Below are positions 32,550 through 38,905 of a stretch of 38,905 nucleotides of DNA, piece after piece. The notes under the pieces were generated by a model. That model searched no databases and was not told the DNA's origin. It saw nothing but the letters and a program-made list of their open reading frames with translations. How positions within the stretch are numbered: position 1 is the stretch's first letter; every line of letters begins with the position of its first letter. Source of the DNA: Clostridia bacterium (GTDB taxonomy: Bacteria > Bacillota > Clostridia > Christensenellales > Aristaeellaceae); assembly GCA_017550035.1 (NCBI GenBank), contig JAFYLS010000034.1:1-38905 (forward strand), read 5' to 3'. A program made the position numbers and the translations under genes.

Positions 32550-33437
32550 ATGATCAAGTATTTGAATGAACAGGAAGATACACACCCGCAGCAAACGGAG
32601 CGGAAAAAACGAAAGCTGGAAGCAGATGCAAAAAAAGGAAAAAGGAAAAGCGAACAGCACTTCAAAAGCGGTATGGCATTGTATACCGCGGCGTTTTTGC
32701 TTGCCATGAGCATTTTTTGCATGGCGCAGCCTGCCTGCATCACGGCATCTGCCCCTAAAAAGGAATTGCCCATCTACTTTGTAGACCGGGACGACGGAAA
32801 AATTTCCATTTCCTTTGATGCGGCATGGGGCGGCGACAAGACGGAGAAAATTCTGGATATTCTGGATGAGTACAACGTGAAAACCACCTTTTTCCTGGTG
32901 GACATCTGGACCGAACGCTTTCCCGAACTGGTGAAGGAAATTGTCGCCCGGGGGCACGAGATCGGCAACCATTCCACCACCCATGCGGAAATGAGCAAGC
33001 AGGGGCATGATGCGATCGTGCAGGAACTCAAGGTGATGAGCGATCACGTGGAGGAATTGACCGGCATCCGTCCCACGCTGTTCCGCCCGCCCTATGGGGA
33101 TTACGATGATGAAGTGGTGCGCACCGCCCGCAGCGAAGGGTATGAAGTGATTCAGTGGAGCGTGGATAGCCTGGACTGGAAAAATAAGGGCGTTCAGGAT
33201 CTGGTTTCCCGTTCTACAAAAAAGGTGAAAAGCGGCGATATCATCCTGTTCCATAACGATTCCCAGTACATTGTGGAGGCGCTGCCTCAGATTCTTGAAT
33301 CGTACCAATCTCAGGGGCTGCAGGTGGTAAAAGTCAGTGAAATTCTCCTGGACGCTCCGTGGCAAATCGATCATCAGGGCTGTCAGAAGCCCGTACCTGT
33401 GACCACAGCTACAAAAATACCGGAGGTGGAATCATAA
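32550..33437 (+). CDS. Polysaccharide deacetylase (CE4/NodB), membrane-anchored
   Basis: 295 residues. A basic cytoplasmic N terminus of 38 residues is followed by a membrane helix (about 41-60), then an outside NodB domain (84-270). Visible motifs: SFDAAWG (D90, where typical enzymes have TFDDG), HSTTH (H141 and H145, metal ligands), RPPYG (179-183) and LFHND (H235). The second aspartate of motif 1, a metal ligand, is alanine here; a FDAAWG variant is a known Clostridial branch, so activity may differ. Peptidoglycan or another wall sugar is the likely substrate, inferred. GGAGC lies near the ATG. Confidence 0.88.
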   Translation: MIKYLNEQEDTHPQQTERKKRKLEADAKKGKRKSEQHFKSGMALYTAAFLLAMSIFCMAQPACITASAPKKELPIYFVDRDDGKISISFDAAWGGDKTEKILDILDEYNVKTTFFLVDIWTERFPELVKEIVARGHEIGNHSTTHAEMSKQGHDAIVQELKVMSDHVEELTGIRPTLFRPPYGDYDDEVVRTARSEGYEVIQWSVDSLDWKNKGVQDLVSRSTKKVKSGDIILFHNDSQYIVEALPQILESYQSQGLQVVKVSEILLDAPWQIDHQGCQKPVPVTTATKIPEVES

Positions 33438-33439
33438 AG

Positions 33440-34111
33440 ATGGATATACAGCAAAATCAGCTTTGCCTTTGCGGCATGATTGAAACCGAACCCGTGCCGG
33501 ACCATGAAGTGTTCGGCGAAAAGTTTTACCGGATGGACCTGAAGGTGCCACGGCTTTCCGGCACCAACGATGTGCTGCCCGTTACCATCAGCGAACGGCT
33601 CATGGATGAGCAGATTGCGCCCGGCGTGCACATCTGCATCACGGGCCAGCTGCGTTCCTATAATAAGGTGATGGGCGGTTCGGGCAGACTGCTGCTCACC
33701 GCCTTTGCCCAGCGGCTTTTGTCGCCGGAGGAAGCGGAAAACCCCAACATTGTGCATCTGACGGGGGCGCTGTGCAAGCCGCCGTCCTTCCGCACCACCC
33801 CCTTTGGACGTGAAATTGCCGATCTCATGCTGGCGGTGAACCGGTCCTTTGGCAAGAGCGATTACATTCCCTGCATTGCCTGGGGACGCACCGCCCACTA
33901 TGCAGCTTCCCTGCATGTGGGGGATAAACTGCAGGTGCAGGGCCGTTTCCAGAGCCGGGATTACCAGAAACAATTGCCCGACGGCACCACCGTCAGCCGT
34001 ACGGCGCTGGAGGTATCCTTAAGCCGCCTGACCCGCATGGATGCGGAAATGCCGCTTATTGCCCGGGAAGCTGCATTGCAGGATGTGCCTTCCAGTCCCG
34101 GAATGCAGTAA
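33440..34111 (+). CDS. Single-stranded DNA-binding-like protein with two OB folds
   Basis: 223 residues. Two similar halves, each starting with a short LxG motif (LCLCGMIETEP near residue 8 and VHLTGALCKPPSFRTTPFGREIADLMLAVNRSF near 105), as in SSB/PriB OB folds. The second half matches an SSB core well, with DYIPCIAWGRTAHYAASLHVGDKLQVQGRFQSRDYQK. There is no acidic tail ending in DDDxPF, the partner-binding motif of canonical SSB, so this is a paralogue rather than the main replication SSB. GGAGG lies 13 bases before ATG, a weak spacing. It begins two bases after the deacetylase stop. Confidence 0.82.
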   Translation: MDIQQNQLCLCGMIETEPVPDHEVFGEKFYRMDLKVPRLSGTNDVLPVTISERLMDEQIAPGVHICITGQLRSYNKVMGGSGRLLLTAFAQRLLSPEEAENPNIVHLTGALCKPPSFRTTPFGREIADLMLAVNRSFGKSDYIPCIAWGRTAHYAASLHVGDKLQVQGRFQSRDYQKQLPDGTTVSRTALEVSLSRLTRMDAEMPLIAREAALQDVPSSPGMQ

Positions 34112-34126
34112 AAACAAAGAATGTTC

Positions 34127-34163
34127 CACCCTCTTTCCTGTCCTGGAAAGAGGGTGTTTTTTG
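34127..34163 (+). terminator. Rho-independent terminator after the SSB-like gene
   Basis: A perfect 12-base stem (34127-34138 with 34145-34156), a six-base loop and a run of six T. Confidence 0.95.
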
Positions 34164-34193
34164 TGGGAGAATGTAAATTATGAAGGGATAATA

Positions 34194-34222
34194 TTGACAG
34201 ATGTGTAATAAAGATGTAATAT
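34194..34222 (+). promoter_or_regulatory. Promoter of the SH3b/PepSY protein gene
   Basis: A perfect TTGACA at 34194-34199, 17 bases, TAATAT at 34217-34222. Confidence 0.8.
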
Positions 34223-34271
34223 TTGAGTGACAAAAACGTTTTCTTTCTGTGCTGAACGGGAGGTAATGTAT

Positions 34272-36911
34272 ATGCGGAAAACACTGGCTTTTGTATTGGC
34301 AGTGATCCTGCTGCTGAGTTGTTTTTGCGTGCCTGTATTTGCCGAAAGCATGCTGGTCATGACCCCCGGCGGCTGGCTGAACCTGCGCAAAGGTCCCAGT
34401 ACCCGGGAGGAAGTGAAGCAGTACATTCCCAATGGCGACCGTGTGACGGTTATGGAACATCTGGAGGACGGCTGGACATGGGTTACGTGGAAAAACCACA
34501 CCGGCTATGTGCAAAGTGAATTTCTGGGTACATGGCATGACTATCTCCTGAAAACGCATCCGGATGCGCAGAAGGCATATCCCACCGCCTGGACCACATA
34601 TGTGCGCAGGGAAAAGGACAGTTTGTCTCCCGTGGTGAAAACGGTGGAACGGGATACCCCGCTGACCGTACTGGAAACGGACGGGGTGTGGAGTTATGTG
34701 TCTTTTGAAGATGCGAAGGGCAGCCGCTATGAAGGATATGTCCTCAGCAGCAGCGTTCAGGTATCGGATGAACCTGTGGGCAAGGGCAGCAGCACGCCGC
34801 CTGTGGAAGATATGCGGATCGTGGAAAAGGGAATTGTGAAAAGTGAGCAGCCCATGTACATGGATCCGGATATTGACTCCCTGGTGCTGCGAAATGTGCC
34901 TGCCGGCACGCAGGTGACGGTGGAACAGGTCCAGTTTCCCTGGTGCTTTGTGAACATTGGCGCCTATGTGGGCTGGATGATGATGGAAGACGTGCAGCTT
35001 ACCGGCGAAAGCCAGACGGAATGGCACGACCGTACCCTTTACAATTATGTGGCCAACCATTATACGGCAAAAAGCGTGGACGGTACGCTGGAATTCTACA
35101 TCTATCCCCGCAGCGAACTGGATATGGTCCACAAAACCGTGGAATGGGATCCCGAAAAGCCTCTGATCGTGCTGGAAAAAGCCAAGAAACAATATGGACA
35201 ATACTGGTCCCGCGTGTGGGACGGGGAGGATTTGCAGGGCTGGGTGCTTTCATCTCAGCTTGATATTGGTACAGAACTAAAACAGTATGAATACGACCAC
35301 AACGTACCTTCCTTTTCCACTGCCATTGCCTATGCAGGGGAAAATGGTACACGTCTTTTTACGGACGGTTCGGCCCTTGCTGAGGTCAAAATGACCGTTC
35401 CTGCGGGCACGGAAGTGTATGTTACGCTCAATCCGCAGGGATACGCATATGTGACGTATGTACAGGAAGATGGCAAAGAAGTGACCGGTTATGCACTTTA
35501 TGAAGATCTCATGCTGGGCTTTGCCGACCAGACGGATGAAAACTACCCCCGGCGCGAAGAAGATACCCGGGCGGAAATGCCGTTGGAAGATTTGATTGCG
35601 CTGGCGGAAAAGGCGCTGAAGCAGCAGTATGCCGACTTTGACGCCGGCAAACTCACCCGCACCGAAACTCATGGGCAGAGCCCCTCCGGCGATCAGAAGT
35701 TCTATGACATTGTCTATTTCGAGGGCGATGTGTACCGCTATTCTGTACGCATTCACGCAGTGACGGGGGCCGTGCTCCGGGCAGTCAGCTATGCCGGCTT
35801 CCATGACGACCCTCTGGATCAGTACACCACCCGTTCCGATGCGCTGGAAACGGCGGTTGCTGCGCTGATAAAGAAAGACAAAAACTTTGATCCCGATACG
35901 TATCAGATGTTCTGGGGGTATTCGAAGTCCGGAGATCAATACCAGTTCACCTTTGCCGATGATCAGGGCGAAACCCATTACAGCGCCGGCGTATATGTGA
36001 AAAACGGCAAGCTGGCTTATGCCCGCGCGACGAAGAAAGATCAGGCGCAATTGGAAAAGAACGAACAGAGCAAAATGTCTGAAGAAAAGGCAAAGCAGCT
36101 TGGCGAAGATACGCTGAAAAACAGGTATCCGGATTTCGATCCTGCAAGCCTCACTCTGCGGTATGACAGTTCCTACAAGGACGGCGTCAGCCGGGGCGAA
36201 ATGGCTTATTATGATAAAAACGGCAAGTATGTTTACGCTGCCCAGATCGATCTGGTGACGGGTGAAGTGCTGTTTGCGGCCGATTATACCGGCGGCGATC
36301 ATGTGCCCACCTTGTCCACCCCTGCGCCGGAGCGCACGCCCGAACCGGGGGAAAGCGATATCGGCAAATCTGCCGCCCGCAGCATTGCCGACAGCACGCT
36401 GGCAGGCAAGTATGCAGACTTTGATCCAAGCCGTTTCCCCATTATCCACAACACACGAAAACTGGTAATGCCCGGTATCGGCGGCCCCTTGTACCAGATC
36501 GATTACTATACGGGGGATGATAACGGCTATGCCTGCTGCATGGTGGATTGCGCAACAGGCGAAGTGCTGTATACCTCCAACCAATATAATTCGGATCTGA
36601 CCGAGATCGATTACGATCCCACCCCCGAACCCACGCCCAGACCCATGGGAACGGATATGAGCGAAAGCGCTGCCCGGCAGATTGCCGATGCGGCGCTGAA
36701 GAGAAGCTATCCGGAATTTGATCCGGCTCAGATTGACTGGGTACGCTGCATCTATTATGACCTGGATTCAAGCGGCGGCTGGGACAAACCCTACTACCAG
36801 TTCGATTACTTCAGCGAAGACGGCGATATGCAGTACGAGATCATGGTGCATGCGTACACAGGCAATATCCTCTACATGTTCGGCGGTCTGCCCGGCGAGG
36901 GGAATGGATAA
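34272..36911 (+). CDS. Secreted multidomain protein: five SH3b-like and five PepSY-like repeats
   Basis: 879 residues. A signal peptide ends at VFA-ES (about residue 26). Residues 28-420 contain five bacterial SH3-like modules; the first is the clearest (GGWLNLRKGPSTREEV...IPNGDRVTVMEHLEDGWTWVTW...GYVQSEFL). Residues 435-875 contain five PepSY-like modules, each with a helix then E-V-L or similar strand: SEEKAKQLGEDTLKNRYPDFDPASL...TGEVLFAADY is typical. P-T-E-rich linkers separate the last three. SH3b binds wall peptides; PepSY domains often inhibit or guard proteases, so wall-bound protease control is inferred. ATG 34272 is eight bases after GGGAGG; ATG 34266 is too close. Confidence 0.87.
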   Translation: MRKTLAFVLAVILLLSCFCVPVFAESMLVMTPGGWLNLRKGPSTREEVKQYIPNGDRVTVMEHLEDGWTWVTWKNHTGYVQSEFLGTWHDYLLKTHPDAQKAYPTAWTTYVRREKDSLSPVVKTVERDTPLTVLETDGVWSYVSFEDAKGSRYEGYVLSSSVQVSDEPVGKGSSTPPVEDMRIVEKGIVKSEQPMYMDPDIDSLVLRNVPAGTQVTVEQVQFPWCFVNIGAYVGWMMMEDVQLTGESQTEWHDRTLYNYVANHYTAKSVDGTLEFYIYPRSELDMVHKTVEWDPEKPLIVLEKAKKQYGQYWSRVWDGEDLQGWVLSSQLDIGTELKQYEYDHNVPSFSTAIAYAGENGTRLFTDGSALAEVKMTVPAGTEVYVTLNPQGYAYVTYVQEDGKEVTGYALYEDLMLGFADQTDENYPRREEDTRAEMPLEDLIALAEKALKQQYADFDAGKLTRTETHGQSPSGDQKFYDIVYFEGDVYRYSVRIHAVTGAVLRAVSYAGFHDDPLDQYTTRSDALETAVAALIKKDKNFDPDTYQMFWGYSKSGDQYQFTFADDQGETHYSAGVYVKNGKLAYARATKKDQAQLEKNEQSKMSEEKAKQLGEDTLKNRYPDFDPASLTLRYDSSYKDGVSRGEMAYYDKNGKYVYAAQIDLVTGEVLFAADYTGGDHVPTLSTPAPERTPEPGESDIGKSAARSIADSTLAGKYADFDPSRFPIIHNTRKLVMPGIGGPLYQIDYYTGDDNGYACCMVDCATGEVLYTSNQYNSDLTEIDYDPTPEPTPRPMGTDMSESAARQIADAALKRSYPEFDPAQIDWVRCIYYDLDSSGGWDKPYYQFDYFSEDGDMQYEIMVHAYTGNILYMFGGLPGEGNG

Positions 36912-36921
36912 CCATCTAAAG

Positions 36922-36970
36922 AACGCGCCGCTTCCCAAAGTGGGAAACGGCGCGTTGTTTATTCTTTTGG
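36922..36970 (+). terminator. Terminator between convergent genes
   Basis: AACGCGCCG (36922-36930) pairs with CGGCGCGTT (36948-36956), extended inward by CTTCCCA/TGGGAAA with one mismatch. The plus side has a T-rich tail; it probably also serves the convergent oxidoreductase gene. Confidence 0.85.
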
Positions 36971-36985
36971 GGTTGCGATGGAAAA

Positions 36986-38155
36986 TCAGATTTCGGGGAT
37001 CACGATTTCCACTTCGCGGCCTTCCTTGGCGGAGCGGACGATGCCGTCGATGATGGCCTGGTTGTACAGGATCTGCCAGGAGGGAACGGGAGCGGGCTTT
37101 CCTTCCTTCACAGCATCCAGGAAGGTGCGGCACTTGCGTTCGAACAGGTTGCCGTCGTCATAGACCAGGGGGATCACGGTTTCCACATGGTTGCCGGCCA
37201 CGTCGCTGTACAGCGTCATGGGGCCGCCGGTGGTGCCGTTCCAGCATTCGGTGGAGGGAATGCGCAGGCTGCCCTTGGTACCCATGATGATGGTGTCGCC
37301 GGGGGTGTCCAGATGCATGGCCCAGGCAATACGGAAGTCCAGAATGATGCCGCCTTCCAGACGGATGAACGCAGCAGCGAAGTCATCCACGGAGAAACGG
37401 TCGGCGTTTTCCTTGGCGGTATGGTCCGCATCGGCGTACTGGTATTCTTCCTTGGTGCCGAAATGGCTGCTCATATAGCCGGAAACGGTCAGGGGCTTGG
37501 GATTGCCGATGGCGTTGAGCACCATATCCAGACTGTAGCAGCCGATATCGCCCACGGCGCCGATGCCGGCGGTTTCCTTTTCAATGAAGGTGGAGTTGGG
37601 AATGCCGCGGCGACGGCCGCCGCCGGTCTGGATGTAGTAAATATCGCCCAGAGCGCCGCTGTCCACCAGCTTCTTGATCATCTGCATGTTCTTGTCCATG
37701 CGGGGCTGGAAGCCAATGGTGAGCACCTTGCCGGAAGCCTTTTCGGCTTTCATGACCTGAACGGCTTCGTCCAGGGTGACGGTGAAGGGCTTTTCAAGCA
37801 GCACGTTCACGCCGGCGTTCAGCGCGTCGATGGCGCATTCGGCGTGGGTGGCGTTGTAGGTGCAGATGCTGACCGCATCCAGCTGTTCGTTTTCCAGCAT
37901 GGACTTGTGGTCGGGGTAGAAGTTGATGTTGGTGGCGTCAATGCCCAGGAAGTCGCAGAACTTCTGGCACTTGCCGGGGATCAGATCGGCCATGGCCACC
38001 AGTTCCACGTCCGGGAACTTCATGTATTCGGGAGCGTGGGATTCGGCGATCCAGCCGGTGCCGATGATGCCGACGCGCAGCTTTTTCGTGGTATCAATGA
38101 CTTTTTCTTCGGTGGCAGCTTTCATAAACTGGCCCAGAACGGCGTCTTTTGCCAT
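36986..38155 (-). CDS. Gfo/Idh/MocA-family NAD(P)-dependent oxidoreductase
   Basis: 389 residues. The Rossmann dinucleotide motif is VGIIGTGWIAESHAP (about residues 28-42), and the catalytic-loop motif EKP lies in VNVLLEKPFTVTLDEA. The C-terminal beta-sheet domain includes GGGRRRGIPN and ADRFSVDDFAAAFIRLEGG. Members oxidise or reduce sugars, inositols and similar polyols; the substrate is unknown. A 25-residue extension precedes the Rossmann fold. ATG 38155 follows GGGAGG by ten bases; the longer frame to 38197 overlaps the operator region. It is a single-gene unit. Confidence 0.93.
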   Translation of the reverse strand: MAKDAVLGQFMKAATEEKVIDTTKKLRVGIIGTGWIAESHAPEYMKFPDVELVAMADLIPGKCQKFCDFLGIDATNINFYPDHKSMLENEQLDAVSICTYNATHAECAIDALNAGVNVLLEKPFTVTLDEAVQVMKAEKASGKVLTIGFQPRMDKNMQMIKKLVDSGALGDIYYIQTGGGRRRGIPNSTFIEKETAGIGAVGDIGCYSLDMVLNAIGNPKPLTVSGYMSSHFGTKEEYQYADADHTAKENADRFSVDDFAAAFIRLEGGIILDFRIAWAMHLDTPGDTIIMGTKGSLRIPSTECWNGTTGGPMTLYSDVAGNHVETVIPLVYDDGNLFERKCRTFLDAVKEGKPAPVPSWQILYNQAIIDGIVRSAKEGREVEIVIPEI

Positions 38156-38185
38156 GATAAGGATCCTCCCTGTGTTGTGTATTGC

Positions 38186-38249
38186 TTCGCTTTGCAAAAC
38201 GAATGCATTGTGTTTACGGTATTATAGCATCTTTTCCCGGCTTTGTCGA
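38186..38249 (-). promoter_or_regulatory. Promoter and candidate operator of the Gfo/Idh/MocA gene
   Basis: Minus strand: TCGACA (plus 38244-38249), 17 bases, TATAAT (plus 38221-38226). Between the start of transcription and the gene is the inverted repeat TTCGcTTTGCAAAaCGAA (38186-38203, one mismatched pair), a good candidate for a LacI- or GntR-type repressor of sugar use. Confidence 0.7.
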
Positions 38250-38270
38250 GAACGCTGCTCCTTCAGATGG

Positions 38271-38299
38271 TGACAAATTCTGTCTGATTTGTGACAAAT
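38271..38299. promoter_or_regulatory. TGACAAAT direct repeats and palindrome between divergent promoters
   Basis: TGACAAAT occurs at 38271-38278 and 38292-38299, spaced by 21 bases (two helix turns). The second overlaps a perfect palindrome ATTTGT-G-ACAAAT (38287-38299). It lies between the Gfo/Idh and SecD-like promoters and could bind a response regulator or dimeric repressor. Confidence 0.4.
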
Positions 38300-38367
38300 G
38301 TCTCCGCTGTATGCATCCGTTTGGCCTTCTGCCGCTCCTCCCAAGCGCCTTTTTCGCCGGCGGATTC

Positions 38368-38396
38368 TTGACTTGCGGCAGAGCAGAGAGTATAAT
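38368..38396 (+). promoter_or_regulatory. Promoter of the SecD-like gene
   Basis: TTGACT at 38368-38373, 17 bases, TATAAT at 38391-38396; near-consensus. Confidence 0.85.
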
Positions 38397-38473
38397 AGCA
38401 AAAGTATCATTATGGATTATCAGCGGAAATGGTTTGTTTCCGTTGGATTTATTCAGAGAGGAAGAGATTTTTT

Positions 38474-38905
38474 ATGGCAAAGAATCAGAAAAAGGGTCTG
38501 ATCGCGCTGGCACTGTTGCTGGTGGTGACCCTGGTCATTTCCTACTTTGGCATTGCCGGCACCGTGCTGGGCCCCGAACAGAGCCGCAGACTGCTGCCCT
38601 ATATGCCCATGAACGGCGACATGGATGCTTACACCCTGCCTGTCCAGATGGACGGCGGTGTGCTGTATGAAATCACCCTGCCCGCTTCCGAAACCGATTT
38701 GTCCGATGAAGCGTGCGCTGTGATGGAAGCCCGTCTCAAGGAATACGGCGTGCGCAACTACAAGGTGGAAAAGGAAAGCGCCGAACTGATCAAGGTGACC
38801 ACTCCTTTCTACAGCGAAGCGGAAGTGCTGGGCACCATGCTCAGCGCCGGCGGTCAGTTCACTTTCACCGATGCCAATGGCAACGAACTGCTGACCAACG
38901 AAGAC
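38474..38905 (+). CDS. secD: SecD-like protein translocase subunit, N-terminal part (partial)
   Basis: 144 residues before the window ends, with no stop. One membrane helix (residues about 8-28) is followed by an outside region where MEARLKEYGVRNYKVEKESAELIKVTTPFYSEAEVLGTMLSAGGQFTFTDANG matches the P1 segment of SecD (R-x-x-x-x-G-V, then a phosphate-free L-x-F-x-D strand). SecD works with SecF to pull exported proteins using the proton or sodium gradient. A GLGLGL-type region typical of SecD should come later and is outside the window, so the call is probable, not certain. GAGGAAGAG lies ahead of the ATG. Confidence 0.65.
   Translation, partial: MAKNQKKGLIALALLLVVTLVISYFGIAGTVLGPEQSRRLLPYMPMNGDMDAYTLPVQMDGGVLYEITLPASETDLSDEACAVMEARLKEYGVRNYKVEKESAELIKVTTPFYSEAEVLGTMLSAGGQFTFTDANGNELLTNED

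Overview
The window (about 38.9 kb, GC-rich genes with strong GGAGG-type ribosome sites) looks like core chromosome of a Bacillota (Firmicutes) bacterium, most likely an anaerobic gut-type Clostridia. The evidence is the ylmE-sepF-ylmG-divIVA division cluster preceded by an HlyD-like membrane gene, a TPP riboswitch in front of a ThiT thiamine S-component, the MtaB type of tRNA methylthiotransferase, ferredoxin-tailed aldo/keto reductase, and near-consensus sigma-A promoters that repeatedly use an exact 17-base spacer. No rRNA, tRNA, CRISPR array, transposase or integrase was seen. The genus cannot be named from the sequence.

Layout. 1-190: end of rplQ and its terminator. 210-1645: GNAT acetyltransferase plus EamA-type exporter. 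1734-2378 (-): XRE regulator with membrane tail. 2672-4228 (-): AT-rich accessory HD-motif gene. 4425-7176 (-): mtaB / GNAT / nucleoside hydrolase with two ATGA overlaps. 7245-11797 (+): SGNH hydrolase, ferredoxin-tailed aldo/keto reductase, lgt, serine hydrolase, recX. 11824-13452 (+): ECF sigma factor and its probable membrane anti-sigma factor. 13510-22058 (+): pyrimidine-nucleoside phosphorylase, a secreted protein, a very large zinc-ribbon/TPR-like membrane protein, an acyltransferase and a phosphoglucomutase. 22071-23156 (-): a second AT-rich accessory gene, a probable PUA/EVE-like plus PD-(D/E)XK nuclease. 23270-28505 (-): one probable operon HlyD-like, ylmE, sepF, ylmG, divIVA, ROK sugar kinase. 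28483-30232 (-): amino-acid type ABC permease and binding protein without an ATPase. 30345-31293 (-): YfbR-like nucleotidase with a 91-bp tandem repeat array between its stop codon and its terminator. 31309-32341 (+): promoter, TPP riboswitch, terminator, thiT. 32550-34163 (+): polysaccharide deacetylase and a two-OB SSB-like protein. 34194-36970 (+): a five-SH3b/five-PepSY secreted protein. 36986-38249 (-): Gfo/Idh/MocA oxidoreductase. 38368-38905 (+): start of a SecD-like gene, cut by the window end.

The most unusual items are the 91-bp repeat array in the 3' untranslated region of the yfbR-like gene, the two low-GC single-gene insertions (HD-motif protein; PUA-like nuclease that could be a modification-dependent restriction enzyme), the glutamine-rich 13-residue repeat tract that expands SepF and is echoed in the neighbouring HlyD-like protein, the 937-residue zinc-ribbon/TPR-like membrane protein, and several uncatalogued palindromes placed just downstream of strong promoters. 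Most of the window is otherwise ordinary housekeeping sequence. All family assignments are by eye from motifs; no database search was run.
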